From Sporomusa termitida (GTDB lineage: Bacteria; Bacillota; Negativicutes; Sporomusales; Sporomusaceae): a DNA stretch of 64,000 nucleotides. Both the position numbers and the translations under genes were made by a program. The stretch spans positions 310,001-374,000 of the forward strand of contig NZ_CP036259.1 of the NCBI RefSeq assembly GCF_007641255.1, written 5' to 3'. The first letter of the stretch is position 1. Each line of letters begins with the position of its first letter. Shown in pieces: positions 8,403-18,087 of the stretch. A model generated the notes under the pieces. That model was not told where the DNA came from. It was given only the letters and a program-made list of their open reading frames with translations, and did not search any database.

Positions 8403-9284
8403 TTGGCGCAAAAAAAACTGCGGTCCGCAATTATTGGCCCAGGCAATATTGGTATTGACCTAATGCTGAAATTAAGGAAGAGTAAGGTGCTGGCGCTGGT
8501 GCTGATGGCTGGCATTGTTCCGGATTCCCAGGGCTTGAAAATGGCGGCTGAGGCCGGTATTGCCACGACCACAGCCGGGATTGAAGGGGTACTGAAATTT
8601 GGCGGCCTGGATATTGTTTTTGACGCCACCGGAGCCACGCCTCATCTGCGCCATGCGCCGCTGCTTAACCAGGCTGGTATTTTTACGGTCGATATGACGC
8701 CGGCGGCTGTTGGGCCGTATATCGTGCCGGCGGTGGGGATGGATGCCCAGCTTCTGCAAGAATCCAATGTCAACATGGTGACCTGCGGCGGCCAGGCAAC
8801 AGTACCGATTGTCTATGCGATTAATCAGGTTACGCCGGTAAGGTACGCAGAAATTGTGGCTACCATCAGCAGCCGCAGTGCCGGGCCCGGTACACGGCAA
8901 AATATTGACGAGTTTACGCAGACTACCCGCAATGCCCTGATTAAGGTAGGCGGAGCCCAGGCCGGCAAAGCGCTGATCATTTTGAACCCTGCCGACCCGC
9001 CGATTTTAATGCGTAACACGATTTATACGAAATGTGACTCAACCCGGATTGAAGCGATTATTCATTCAGTCAACAATATGGTGGGCAGGCTGCAGCAATA
9101 TGTGCCGGGGTACCGGCTTAAGGTTTCTCCCTATGCGGACGGGGAAAGTGTTGTAACGATGGTTGAAGTGGAAGGCGCCGGGGATTATCTGCCAAGGTAT
9201 TCGGGCAATCTGGATATTATTACGGCGGCGGCGGTGGCTGTGGGCGAACGTTATGCCGCACTAAAGCCGGAGGGGGCGAGCTAA
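8403..9284 (+). CDS. mhpF: acetaldehyde dehydrogenase (acetylating)
   Basis: 293 aa, matching the MhpF/DmpF/BphJ family (about 300-315 aa), which oxidises acetaldehyde with CoA and NAD to acetyl-CoA. Visible features are the N-terminal nucleotide fold ([13 protein letters not shown]), the catalytic cysteine in [16 protein letters not shown] (about residue 127) and the family segment [20 protein letters not shown]. The start is TTG 8403, positioned by AGGAAGGA at 8386-8393. Its last base overlaps the ATG of the aldolase gene (TAATG), as expected for the two subunits of this channelling complex. The usual aromatic-degradation partners are absent, so the acetaldehyde here probably derives from a sugar acid. 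Confidence 0.92.
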   Translation: MAQKKLRSAIIGPGNIGIDLMLKLRKSKVLALVLMAGIVPDSQGLKMAAEAGIATTTAGIEGVLKFGGLDIVFDATGATPHLRHAPLLNQAGIFTVDMTPAAVGPYIVPAVGMDAQLLQESNVNMVTCGGQATVPIVYAINQVTPVRYAEIVATISSRSAGPGTRQNIDEFTQTTRNALIKVGGAQAGKALIILNPADPPILMRNTIYTKCDSTRIEAIIHSVNNMVGRLQQYVPGYRLKVSPYADGESVVTMVEVEGAGDYLPRYSGNLDIITAAAVAVGERYAALKPEGAS

Positions 9285-10297
9285 TGAAGTCAATCCGCAT
9301 TTTAGACAGTACGTTACGGGACGGGATGCATGCCGTAAGCCATCAGTTAACGCCTGCGCAGATGGCAATTGTGGCCGCGAAGCTGGATGAAGCGGGCGTG
9401 GACAGTATTGAGGTCGGCCATGGCGACGGTCTGGGCGGCTCATCCTGCCAATATGGTTTTTCCCGGGCCCCGGAGGCTGAGTATTATCAGGCTGTTGCCC
9501 AGGTGTTGACAAAGACCCGGCTGGCTGTTTTATTAATCCCGGGCATCGGCACAGTGGAAGATCTGGAAATGGCCATGGCTCATGGGGTAAAAACTGTGCG
9601 GGTTGCCACTCATGTCACTGAGGCTGATACGGGTGAACAACATATTAAATTTGCCAAGGCCCATGGCCTGGAGGCAATCGGCTTTTTAATGATGTCGCAC
9701 AAGGCGCCGCCGGCAAAGGTGCTGGAACAGGCCAAACTGTTCGCAAGCTATGGCGCTGATATCGTTTATGTCACTGACTCGGCCGGGGCAATGCTGCCCG
9801 CCGATGTAGCCGCCAGAATCAGTCTTGTCGCCGGGGCGCTGTCGATACCGGTCGGCTTTCATGCTCATAATAATCTGGGTTTGGCAGTCGGCAATACGCT
9901 GGCAGCCATTGCGGCCGGCGCGACAATTGTCGATGCTTCCGTTTGCGGGCTGGGAGCCGGAGCCGGCAACACCCAGCTGGAGGTGCTGACAGCCGTGTTA
10001 GACAAAGCCGGTTATCACACCGGTGTTGATTTATATAAAGTAATGGATTTGGCGAAGGATGTCGTGGAGAAGCTGATGCACCGGCCTCAAACGGTAAATA
10101 CCGATGCTCTGGCCATTGGTTATGCGGGCGCCTATGGCAGCTTTCTGCTCCACAGCCGCCGCGCGGCGGAAAGGTTTGGCGTTGATTCCCGGGATATTCT
10201 GCTGGAGCTGGGACGGCGCCAAACAGTCGGCGGCCAAGAGGATTTAATTATTGATGTTGCCATTGAACTGGCTAAACAAAGAAATAGTTCATTATAA
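9284..10297 (+). CDS. mhpE: 4-hydroxy-2-oxovalerate aldolase
   Basis: 337 aa DRE-TIM metallolyase of the MhpE/DmpG family: ILDSTLRDGMHA at residues 5-16, metal ligands in GFHAHNNLGLAVGN (about 195-208) and the C-terminal DmpG-type domain. It splits 4-hydroxy-2-oxovalerate into pyruvate and acetaldehyde and passes the aldehyde to MhpF. Translational coupling to mhpF (TAATG) supports the bifunctional complex. The next gene encodes an IlvD-family dehydratase that could make the 2-oxo-3-deoxy substrate. Family call is firm; whether the physiological substrate is exactly 4-hydroxy-2-oxovalerate is inferred. Confidence 0.92.
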   Translation: MKSIRILDSTLRDGMHAVSHQLTPAQMAIVAAKLDEAGVDSIEVGHGDGLGGSSCQYGFSRAPEAEYYQAVAQVLTKTRLAVLLIPGIGTVEDLEMAMAHGVKTVRVATHVTEADTGEQHIKFAKAHGLEAIGFLMMSHKAPPAKVLEQAKLFASYGADIVYVTDSAGAMLPADVAARISLVAGALSIPVGFHAHNNLGLAVGNTLAAIAAGATIVDASVCGLGAGAGNTQLEVLTAVLDKAGYHTGVDLYKVMDLAKDVVEKLMHRPQTVNTDALAIGYAGAYGSFLLHSRRAAERFGVDSRDILLELGRRQTVGGQEDLIIDVAIELAKQRNSSL

Positions 10298-10319
10298 AAG
10301 CAGTGAAAGGGGATTTAGC

Positions 10320-11999
10320 ATGGAACAACGGAGCAGTACAATTTTAAGCAAGCCTGACTGGAGCTTTAACCGGAGTGTTTTTAAATCGGTGGGCTATTCT
10401 GACGATGATCTTAACCGGCCGGTTATTGGCATTGCCAACTCCTGGAACGAGCTGGTGCCCGGTCATGCCAACCTGCGGCAGGTTGCCGAGCATGTCCGTA
10501 AAGGGATTTACCGGGCCGGCGGCGCTGTCGCCGAATTTGGTGTGATTGCCGCCTGCGACGGCACTGCCCAGGGGCATGCCGGCATGCACTATATCCTGCC
10601 ATCGCGGGACCTCATCGCCAACGATATTGAAGTGATGGTGGAGGCCCACCGGCTGGACGGCATTGTTCTGCTTGGCTCGTGCGACAAGATTGTGCCGGGG
10701 ATGCTGATGGCGGCAGCCAGGCTGAAAATTCCGGCAATCTTCCTGCCCGGCGGGCCGATGCTGGGCGGCGTAACCTTTGACGGCCGCAAGTCGGATTTAA
10801 CGACAATGTCGGAAGCATTAGGGATGCTCAAAAGTGATAAGATTGATGCAACGTCTTATGAGCAGCTGGAAGAGCTTTGTGGTCCAACCTGCGGTTCCTG
10901 TGCTTTTTACGGCACCGCCAATACGATGTGTTGCCTGGCGGAGGCGCTGGGGATGTCCCTGCCGGGAGCGGCGCTGGTGCCGGCGGTCTATGCCGACAGG
11001 CTGCGGCTGGGGGAAGAAACCGGCAGGGCGATCGTGGCCTTGGTAAACAGCCGGATAAGCGCCGAAAAAATTATAACCTATCAGTCTCTGGAAAATGCTA
11101 TCCGGGTGTTAATGGCTACCGGTGGTTCGACCAATGCGGTATTGCACCTGTCGGCGGTCGCCGCCGAGCTGGATATAGCGGCGGCAACGATGATGGCTGC
11201 TTATGACAGCCTCAGCCGGTCAACCCCGCAGATTGCCAAAGTAAATCCCGCCTCCCGCTACGATATGGAAGACTTTCACCGGGCGGGAGGAATTCCCCGG
11301 GTGCTGCAGGAGATCAGCTCGCTGCTGCATGAGGACTGTATTACTGTGACCGGGAAAACGGTCGGGCAGAATATTGAGACCTACCGGTTTAAGTATCCGC
11401 CCGATACCAATGTCATTACCAGCCTGGACAAGCCGTTCAGCAAACAAAAGGGATTAGCCATCCTGCGGGGCAATCTGGCGCCCGCTACGGCAGTAACCAA
11501 GCCGGCGGCGATTGCGCCGGAGATGCATGTATTTACAGGCAGTGCCAGGGTCTTTGACTGTGAGGAGGCAGCCGAGGCGGCAATACTGAAGGGTGGTATC
11601 AAAGCCGGCGATGTTGTCGTTATCCGCTATGAAGGTCCTAAAGGCGGTCCCGGCATGCGCGAAATGTATAAGGCGATGAAATATCTGTATGGCATGGGGC
11701 TGGCGAAAAAGACGGCGCTGATTACGGACGGGCGTTTTTCCGGTACCAACAACGGTTGTTTTGTCGGGCATATTTCACCGGAGGCCGCTGAAGGCGGGCC
11801 CCTGGCTGTTGTCCGGGACGGGGACCGGATCACGATCGATATTCCCGGGGGGAACCTGCAACTGCACCTGTCTGACCAGGAGATCAGTACAAGGCTGGAA
11901 TTATGGCACAGACCGGAGCCGAAGTTTACCCGCGGTTACTTGGGGATATACTCCAAGCTGGCAAGTTCCGCTGCCGAAGGGGCGGTCATAAAGCTATAG
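10320..11999 (+). CDS. IlvD/Edd-family dehydratase 1
   Basis: 559 aa from ATG 10320, preceded by GAAAGGGG; an in-frame ATG at 10251 would lie inside mhpE. It shows the iron-sulfur dehydratase motifs [36 protein letters not shown] and [11 protein letters not shown]. It is very close to dihydroxy-acid dehydratase in layout (about 550-615 aa), which eliminates water from 2,3-dihydroxy acids to give 2-oxo acids. Placement straight after mhpF-mhpE, without other branched-chain amino-acid genes, suggests a catabolic sugar-acid dehydratase rather than IlvD proper. A biosynthetic role cannot be excluded from sequence alone. Confidence 0.85.
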   Translation: MEQRSSTILSKPDWSFNRSVFKSVGYSDDDLNRPVIGIANSWNELVPGHANLRQVAEHVRKGIYRAGGAVAEFGVIAACDGTAQGHAGMHYILPSRDLIANDIEVMVEAHRLDGIVLLGSCDKIVPGMLMAAARLKIPAIFLPGGPMLGGVTFDGRKSDLTTMSEALGMLKSDKIDATSYEQLEELCGPTCGSCAFYGTANTMCCLAEALGMSLPGAALVPAVYADRLRLGEETGRAIVALVNSRISAEKIITYQSLENAIRVLMATGGSTNAVLHLSAVAAELDIAAATMMAAYDSLSRSTPQIAKVNPASRYDMEDFHRAGGIPRVLQEISSLLHEDCITVTGKTVGQNIETYRFKYPPDTNVITSLDKPFSKQKGLAILRGNLAPATAVTKPAAIAPEMHVFTGSARVFDCEEAAEAAILKGGIKAGDVVVIRYEGPKGGPGMREMYKAMKYLYGMGLAKKTALITDGRFSGTNNGCFVGHISPEAAEGGPLAVVRDGDRITIDIPGGNLQLHLSDQEISTRLELWHRPEPKFTRGYLGIYSKLASSAAEGAVIKL

Positions 12000-12078
12000 C
12001 CGGGCCGGGTTTCGTTGCAGAAAGCAGTGGAGCTGCTATAAAGCAGAAATAAAGGTAAAGATGTTAGGGGGATTACTA

Positions 12079-13809
12079 ATGAGCTGTGGTTGCAGTCGCA
12101 GTCAGTATTTACGGACAGTGAATTACCAGGGAGACGGTCTCAGGGCCGGTATGCAATGGGATGACGCGGATCTTGGCAAGATGCAGATTCTGATTGATAC
12201 CGTTCATGGTGACAGTCATCCGGGCAGTAGTCATTTAGGCGGGCTTGCGGAGGAAGCCAAGATTGGTGTATATGAATCGCAGGGCAAACCGGCAGTGTAT
12301 GCCGTTACCGATATTTGTGACGGTATTGCCATGGCCCATGACGGCATGAACTACTCGCTGGCCAGCCGGGAGATTATGTCCTTTATGTTTGAGATTCATG
12401 CCCTGGCATCACCTTATGACGGCAGTATATTTATGTCCTCCTGCGATAAATCGGTACCGGCCCAATTGATGACCATGCTCCGTCTGGACATGCCGACACT
12501 GCATGTCTGTGGCGGTTCAATGCTCAGCGGCCCGAATTATATGTCATCAGAGATTCTGTATGGGGCCGGGGATAAATATGCCCAAGGCGAGCTTAGCGAA
12601 CAGGAGCTGCTGTATTATTCCCGGAACTGCTGTCCCAGTGCCGGGGCCTGCCAGTTTATCGGCACGGCCAGCACCATGCAGTGTATGTCGGAGGCGCTGG
12701 GCCGGGCATTGCCAGGCAATGCCCTGGCGGCGGCCTATACCACCCATCTGACCCGGTTTGCCCGCCGGGCGGGACGGCAGATTACGGAAAACGTGAACAA
12801 GGCCGTGATTCCCCGGCAGTTTATCAGCAAAAAGAATTTTGTCAATGCCTTAATGGTCCATGCCGCTTTGGGGGGATCAACCAACGCGCTGCTGCACTTG
12901 CCGGCGATTGCCCGTGAGGTCGGGATTGCCATTGAGCAGCAGGAATTTGACGCAATCAACCGGGAAATCCCGGTGCTGGTCAGCCTGAAAACAGGCGGGC
13001 ACTGGCCGACTGACCTGTTCTGGTATGCCGGCGGCGTGCCGGCCATCATGCGGGAGCTCAAAGATTTGCTGTATCTTGATGCCATGACGGTGACCGGCAG
13101 GACGGTCGGGGAAAACCTTGAGCAGCTGGAAGCGACAGGCTGGTTTGGGGAAGTGAACAGCTATCTGACTAACTATAAATTGTCGGCCGGCGATATTGTA
13201 AAAACCCGGCAAGACCCGGTGAAACCGCAGGGAAATATTAAAGTCCTCAAAGGCAATCTGGCGTCGGCAGGAGCTGTAATCAAGCTGTCCGGGGTTGACG
13301 AGGCCATCCACAACTTTACCGGCACAGCGCGCGTCTACGATTCCGAAGAAGCGGCGGTTGCCGACCTGCTGGGCGGGAAAATTGGCCCTCAAACCGCTGT
13401 TTTTATCCGGTTTGAAGGCCCTAAGGGCTCTGGTATGCCGGAGATGTTAAGAACAACAGAGGCCTTGTGGAATATGCCGGAGCTGTCCGGCAGTGTGGCG
13501 CTGTTCACTGACGGCCGCTTTTCCGGGGCCACCCGGGGACCGGCAGTAGGCCATATTGCGCCTGAAGGCATGGAAGGCGGTCCGATTGCTTACCTTGAAG
13601 ATAATGACATAATAAAAATGGATGTGGCGGCCCGGACGCTTGATATTGTCGGTCTGAACGGTAAACCCGCAACCCCGGCCGAGGTGTCGGCCGCTCTCGC
13701 AGCCCGTAAGCAGACCAAGGTCTTCCCGGTTAAAGAGGCCACGCCTTTGCTTAAATTATATAAAAAATTGGCCCGTACCTGTACCGAGGGAGCAGGTTTG
13801 GATATCTAA
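12079..13809 (+). CDS. IlvD/Edd-family dehydratase 2
   Basis: 576 aa from ATG 12079, chosen for AGGGGGA at 12066-12072; ATG 12061 is a less likely alternative. Cluster and active-site motifs are [42 protein letters not shown] and [15 protein letters not shown]. The segment where IlvD has NSxxxxVPGHxHL reads [11 protein letters not shown], so the protein belongs to a different subgroup from the upstream copy, nearer the sugar-acid dehydratases. It also has a Cys-containing N-terminus (MSCGCSRSQ). The pair probably handles two substrates or two steps of the same route. The substrate is not identifiable by eye. Confidence 0.82.
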   Translation: MSCGCSRSQYLRTVNYQGDGLRAGMQWDDADLGKMQILIDTVHGDSHPGSSHLGGLAEEAKIGVYESQGKPAVYAVTDICDGIAMAHDGMNYSLASREIMSFMFEIHALASPYDGSIFMSSCDKSVPAQLMTMLRLDMPTLHVCGGSMLSGPNYMSSEILYGAGDKYAQGELSEQELLYYSRNCCPSAGACQFIGTASTMQCMSEALGRALPGNALAAAYTTHLTRFARRAGRQITENVNKAVIPRQFISKKNFVNALMVHAALGGSTNALLHLPAIAREVGIAIEQQEFDAINREIPVLVSLKTGGHWPTDLFWYAGGVPAIMRELKDLLYLDAMTVTGRTVGENLEQLEATGWFGEVNSYLTNYKLSAGDIVKTRQDPVKPQGNIKVLKGNLASAGAVIKLSGVDEAIHNFTGTARVYDSEEAAVADLLGGKIGPQTAVFIRFEGPKGSGMPEMLRTTEALWNMPELSGSVALFTDGRFSGATRGPAVGHIAPEGMEGGPIAYLEDNDIIKMDVAARTLDIVGLNGKPATPAEVSAALAARKQTKVFPVKEATPLLKLYKKLARTCTEGAGLDI

Positions 13810-13837
13810 GCTGCATAAAGCATTAATTAGCGGATTA

Positions 13838-13865
13838 GGCAAGGCCCTTGTCCTGGCGCCTTGCC
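13838..13865 (+). terminator. hairpin after second dehydratase
   Basis: An 8-bp stem GGCAAGGC/GCCTTGCC with a 12-nt loop, 28 nt after the stop codon. No U-tract follows, so termination is uncertain. The rest of 13810-14113 holds no gene I can support; it ends in GGAGGT at 14100-14105, the ribosome site of the transporter. Confidence 0.45.
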
Positions 13866-14113
13866 CTCAGCGTACTCAACCTGTCAGCGTTGGCCGTAGC
13901 TATGCCGGTTAGTTATGTGCAATATATTTATGATGGATGTAAATAAAATCCGGAGGGAATAAGCAAAATTGATAGAATTGATAGAATTGTTGAAGAAATT
14001 GCAGAAGGAGGTTGATGACTAAAAGATTCGCAGAATTGAAAAAACGGAATATTTAAGCGCACTATCTGCAGAAGTAATCGAATGTTAGGCAAATTAAATG
14101 GAGGTGTAGTTGA

Positions 14114-15442
14114 TTGACAACCGTAAAATTTTCTGAAGAACGCGAAAATCAGCTCATGAGCAAAATACGGTGGCAGCTTGTCCCTTATGTTATGCTGCTG
14201 TATATTGTGGCCATGCTGGACCGGGTTAATATCGGTTTTGCCGCCCTGCAAATGAACAAGGACCTGGGGATCAGTGCCAGTATGTTTGGTATGCTGGCAG
14301 GCATTTTCTTCATAACGTATTTCTTTTTTGAGGTTCCCAGTAATGTTATTATGCACAAAGTCGGCGCCCGGAAATGGATTGCCAGGATTCTTGTCAGCTG
14401 GGGCCTGGTGACTGTTTTCATGGCTTGGGCCCAGAATGCAACCCATGTTGCTATTCTCCGGGGGCTGCTTGGCGCCGCGGAAGCCGGGTTTTATCCTTGT
14501 ATTATCCTGTATTTTACCTTCTGGTTTCCGACGAAACATTTTGCCAAAACCATGTCGATGTTTATGTGCGGGATGGCGCTGGCCAATATCATCGTTGGTC
14601 CCATATCGTCCTGGATCATGGAAAATGTAACCTGGATGGGGATGGCCGGCTGGCGCTGGATGTTCATCCTGGAAGGCCTGCCGGCAGTCATCCTTGGTGT
14701 TGTCACCCTGTTTGTCATGGTGGACCGGCCTGATCAGGCCAAGTTCCTGACGGCGGAGGAAAAGCAATGGCTGCTGGCCGAGCTGGAGCGCGAGCATGTG
14801 GCCAAGCAATTGAAAGTTAAGGTCGCCAATAAGTGGGAAGTATTTAAAAACAGCCGCGTATGGCATCTGTCCTTCTGCTATCTTTGTTATGTGCTGGCGC
14901 TCTATGGCCTGGGCATGTGGATGCCGCAGATCCTGAAAGGTCTGGCGCAGGCTATGAGTCTGTCAAGTATTGGGCTGATCTCCACAATCCCTTATATGTG
15001 CGCTATTATCGCGATGGTGTATGTTGCCAGACGTTCTGATGCCGCCCAGGAACGCCGGTATCATACGGCTTTGCCGATCGGGCTGGCATTTTTCGGGCTA
15101 ATCGGTTTAACCCTGACCAATAATCTGATTTTTTCCATGCTGCTGTTATGTGTAAGTCAGGCTGCCATTTACTCGTTTGTCGGTACCTTCTGGTCGCTGC
15201 CGAATATGTATTTGTCGGAAGCTACGGCCGCAGTCGGCATCGCTATTATCAACTCGGTCGGCAACCTGGGTGGTTTCTTCGGCCCCTATATGGTCGGGTT
15301 CCTGAAAGACATGTCCGGTTCCAACGACTTTGGCATGTACTTCTTAGCCTCTTTTGCCCTCCTGGGTACGATCTCCGTGCTGTTAATCCCCAAAAAAGAA
15401 GCAGCGGCGGAATCTCTGAAATCACCTGGAATCAAGGCTTAA
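14114..15442 (+). CDS. MFS transporter, anion:cation symporter (ACS) type
   Basis: 442 aa with about 12 hydrophobic helices. The N-terminal sequence (VPYVMLLYIVAMLDRVNIGFAALQMNKDLGIS) and the FFITYFFFEVPSNVIMHKVGARKWIARI segment are typical of the ACS family of hexuronate, galactonate, tartrate and phthalate importers. A TTG start at 14114 is set by GGAGGT 8 nt upstream. It lies at the end of the dehydratase/aldolase cluster and is the likely uptake system for the carboxylate or sugar acid used there. Substrate is inferred from context. Confidence 0.88.
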   Translation: MTTVKFSEERENQLMSKIRWQLVPYVMLLYIVAMLDRVNIGFAALQMNKDLGISASMFGMLAGIFFITYFFFEVPSNVIMHKVGARKWIARILVSWGLVTVFMAWAQNATHVAILRGLLGAAEAGFYPCIILYFTFWFPTKHFAKTMSMFMCGMALANIIVGPISSWIMENVTWMGMAGWRWMFILEGLPAVILGVVTLFVMVDRPDQAKFLTAEEKQWLLAELEREHVAKQLKVKVANKWEVFKNSRVWHLSFCYLCYVLALYGLGMWMPQILKGLAQAMSLSSIGLISTIPYMCAIIAMVYVARRSDAAQERRYHTALPIGLAFFGLIGLTLTNNLIFSMLLLCVSQAAIYSFVGTFWSLPNMYLSEATAAVGIAIINSVGNLGGFFGPYMVGFLKDMSGSNDFGMYFLASFALLGTISVLLIPKKEAAAESLKSPGIKA

Positions 15443-15446
15443 ATCC

Positions 15447-15480
15447 GGAAAGGGCTGTGGGGAATCTCACAGCCTTTTCC
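15447..15480 (+). terminator. intrinsic terminator after MFS gene
   Basis: An inverted repeat of GGAAAGGGCTGTG with CACAGCCTTTTCC (one bulge) begins 5 nt after the transporter stop. It lies only 39 nt before the SDR start, so it probably attenuates rather than fully isolates the next gene. Confidence 0.6.
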
Positions 15481-15518
15481 ATTATGAAGCGACAGACTAA
15501 AAGTGGAGGTTTGGGAGT

Positions 15519-16291
15519 ATGGACTTGAACCTGGCAGGAAAAGTAGCGGTCATCACAGGCGGGACGGCGGGGATTGGTGAAGCCTGTGTCCTGGCCTTTT
15601 TGCGGGAAAACTGTAAAGTGGCGGTCTGTGGCCGCAGCCGGGACAAACTGGACCAGCTTAAAAATAATATGGCTGCCAGGGGCTATGAGATTTATATTCA
15701 GCAGGCTGATGTTTCCCGGCAGCAGGAGATCAGAGACTTTGCGCAGGCAGTCTATGAACATTACGGTAAAATTGACATATGGGTCAATAATGCCGGGATT
15801 GCCGCCAGGGCCAGGCTGATTGAGATGTCCGAGGAAGACTGGGATCTGGTGCTGAATACTAATCTTAAATCAGTTTTTCTTGGTTCCCAGGTGGCCGCTC
15901 AGTATATGGTTAAGGGCGGTGGCGGGGTCATTTTAAATGCTTCCTCCTATGCTGCTGTCATTCCTCAGCCGGCAGTGGCGCCTACGGAGCCGCCAAGGCC
16001 GCTGTTTCTAATCTGACGCGGACCCTGGCCGCCGAGCTGGCACCCTGCCATATCCGGGTCAACGGCTATATCCCCGGGGTAATCGACACGCAGATGAACA
16101 CCAGGCGTCTGGCTGAACAGGGCGAGGAAACAATCGGCCAGATCGCCCTCCGGCGGGCCGGGGCTGCGAAAGAGGTTGCCGCCGGTATTGTTTTCCTGGC
16201 CTCTGCTGCCGCCAGTTATGTTACCGGGACAGAGCTGGAGATCAGCGGCGGGAAATTTGCCGTTCAGATGCCTGGCGATTGCTGGGAGTAA
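15519..16291 (+). pseudogene. short-chain dehydrogenase/reductase interrupted by a frameshift
   Basis: The first frame (15519-16016) encodes the SDR cofactor fold: GGTAGIGEACVLAF (TGxxxGIG-like), NNAGIAARARLIEM and the catalytic Ser in ILNASSYAAVIPQ. It then runs into PAVAPTEPPRPL and a stop. Near 15967 the coding signal moves to another frame, where AGSGAYGAAKAAVSNLTRTLAAELAPCHIRVNGYIPGVIDTQMN supplies the missing YxxxK catalytic pair and continues to the natural end at 16291. One missing base at about 15967-15968 explains it: a G inserted there restores a 257-residue SDR. This is either a real mutation or a sequence error. SDRs beside sugar-acid genes usually oxidise or reduce a sugar-acid hydroxyl. 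Confidence 0.85.
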
Positions 16292-16505
16292 TTACTAAGT
16301 GGAGAAGGTGAAGGCCTGATATTTGGTAATTTGCTGACTACGCCATTTCCCGGAATGATTACAGTGCGGCAAAAAATTGCCGCCTTGCAGATGCAGGACC
16401 GGCCTATCCCCTGCAAATTGATACTGACGGCAGCCTCGGCCCGTTAGCCCCGCATTACCGTGGCCTAGCCGGCCGGCAGCCATAATTTCAAAATAATGGT
16501 CCATG

Positions 16506-16542
16506 AAAACAAAGCACTTGCCGGGAGCAAGTGTTTTGTTTT
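16506..16542 (+). terminator. strong intrinsic terminator closing the sugar-acid locus
   Basis: A 16-bp stem (AAAACAAAGCACTTGC with GCAAGTGTTTTGTTTT, one G-U) around a CGGGA loop, followed by T-rich sequence. It separates the SDR from the efflux operon. Elsewhere in the gap 16292-16797 no coding region is supported; AGGAGG at 16782-16787 serves the next gene. Confidence 0.85.
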
Positions 16543-16797
16543 ATATTTATGTTTATTTAATGAGAGCTAAAAGTTATAATGCTTAGTAGGACTTTTTTTG
16601 TTTTAGCCTGTGTCCCCTGGCTTAGACGAATGAAATCTAAGGAAATTCAAAAAAAAAATGATTAGAATAATATTTAAAGTTTATTCTGGCAGGATTCAGC
16701 AACATCCTTTGCCGACTGCTTGGCTTTGCGGATTCATTGCCTGGAATCTTTACTGCCGGTTTGCAACGATTAAATATACTTAGGAGGCAATAATATT

Positions 16798-18066
16798 ATG
16801 CCATGCTTTAAAAATAAGGCTGCATTGATTACCGCTGGTTTACTTTTTTTGCAGAACACTTTCGTCTTGGCTGCTCCTGTCGAACTTTCTTTAGAACAAA
16901 GTGTTGAAATTGCCCTGAAAAATAACCCGTCAATCCAGATTGCCGCCGAAGACAGGGCGCGTTCCGTGTGGGAGGTTGATGCGGCTAAAGCCGGTAAAAA
17001 ACCAAGTGTTTCCCTGGGCAGTCGCTATAGTTATCAGGATCAGGGCCAAAGCCAGGATAAAGATAGTTTTAGCAACAGCATAAACATGAACTGGCAGCTG
17101 TATAGCGGCGGTCAGACAGAGGCCCAGATTGATCAGGCCAAGCTTGGCGTTATGACCGCCGATTTGGATGTGATCAAAGCGAGACAGCAATTAAAACAAG
17201 AGGCAACAACCGGTTACTACAGTGTCCTGGAAACGAAGAATATGGTGGCTGTTAATGATGAGAGTGTAAGTAATTTACAAACTCACCTGACCATCGTGCA
17301 GGCCAAATACGAAGCCGGGGTTGTAGCCAAGTCGGAGGTGCTGCGGTCGGAAGTGGAGCTTGCCAACGCTGAACAAAATCTGATAAAAGCGCAAAATCAA
17401 TATGCTTTGGCCATATCAAGTTTACTTAATACCATGAATATGGATGCTGCTACGGAAATCCAGCTGGCAGGTGAACTTAAGTATGAGGCTGACACCAGGA
17501 CATTGGCGGATGCGATTGCCCTGGCCAGGGAGAACCGTCCCGAGATTGCCCAGGCTAAGGTAAGTGTTGAAAGTGCTGCCAAAGGCATAAAAATTGCTGA
17601 AAGCAATAAGCGGCCGTCTGTTTCTGTGTCGGCTTCCACCGGCTGGGATGATACGCTGCTGCCTAATGATGATCAGAACTGGTCGGTTGGGGCTTCGGCC
17701 AGCTGGAATATTTTTGATGCCGGTGTGACCAAGTCGAAGATTAATCAGGCCCAGTCTTCCTTAAATAAAGCCAAATTGCAGTCTGAGCAAACCCAGGTTG
17801 CTGTCGAGCAGGAAGTGCGTCAAAGCTACCTTAATATGAAAGAAGCGGAAAAACGTCTGCAAACTACCGAAGTGGCTGCCAATAAAGCCAACGAGGATTT
17901 GTATATTGCCCAAGAAACCTATCGGGCTGGTGTTGGCACCAATCTGGATGTTCTTGATGCGCAGCTGGCACTTACTCAGGCTAAGACGAATCATGTCCAG
18001 GCCCTTTATGATTACAACGTAAATAGAGCCAGTCTTGATACAGCGATAGGCTTGGAGGCCGAGTAG
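16798..18066 (+). CDS. TolC-family outer-membrane efflux protein
   Basis: 422 aa. Residues 1-26 form a Sec signal peptide (KNKAALITAGLLFLQNTFVLAAPVE). The mature part has two repeated alpha-helical OEP domains with the typical LSLEQSVEIALKNNPSIQIA start and later DAIALARENRPEIAQAK and the long amphipathic YxAGVxxxLDVLDAQLALTQA helices. It forms a trimeric channel-tunnel across the outer membrane, so the cell is diderm. It is first in an operon with an adaptor and a MacB-type ABC exporter, spaced 21, 33 and -8 nt. Substrate unknown: antibiotic, peptide or siderophore-like are all possible. Confidence 0.9.
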   Translation: MPCFKNKAALITAGLLFLQNTFVLAAPVELSLEQSVEIALKNNPSIQIAAEDRARSVWEVDAAKAGKKPSVSLGSRYSYQDQGQSQDKDSFSNSINMNWQLYSGGQTEAQIDQAKLGVMTADLDVIKARQQLKQEATTGYYSVLETKNMVAVNDESVSNLQTHLTIVQAKYEAGVVAKSEVLRSEVELANAEQNLIKAQNQYALAISSLLNTMNMDAATEIQLAGELKYEADTRTLADAIALARENRPEIAQAKVSVESAAKGIKIAESNKRPSVSVSASTGWDDTLLPNDDQNWSVGASASWNIFDAGVTKSKINQAQSSLNKAKLQSEQTQVAVEQEVRQSYLNMKEAEKRLQTTEVAANKANEDLYIAQETYRAGVGTNLDVLDAQLALTQAKTNHVQALYDYNVNRASLDTAIGLEAE

Positions 18067-18087
18067 ATAAGTGGTGGAGGTAGAAGA

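Noticed and set aside
10320-13809. Branched-chain amino-acid biosynthesis cluster based on two IlvD-like genes
   Set aside because: No ilvB, ilvC, ilvE or leu genes nearby; the context is catabolic, so a sugar-acid dehydratase role is favoured.
13928-14866. Minus-strand open frame of 312 codons overlapping the MFS transporter
   Set aside because: It is antisense to a clear 12-helix transporter, is His/Pro/Gln-rich without any family pattern and lacks a ribosome site; shadow of GC-biased codons.
16295-16504. Small minus-strand frame after the SDR gene
   Set aside because: No ribosome site, odd composition and no family resemblance; the segment looks non-coding.
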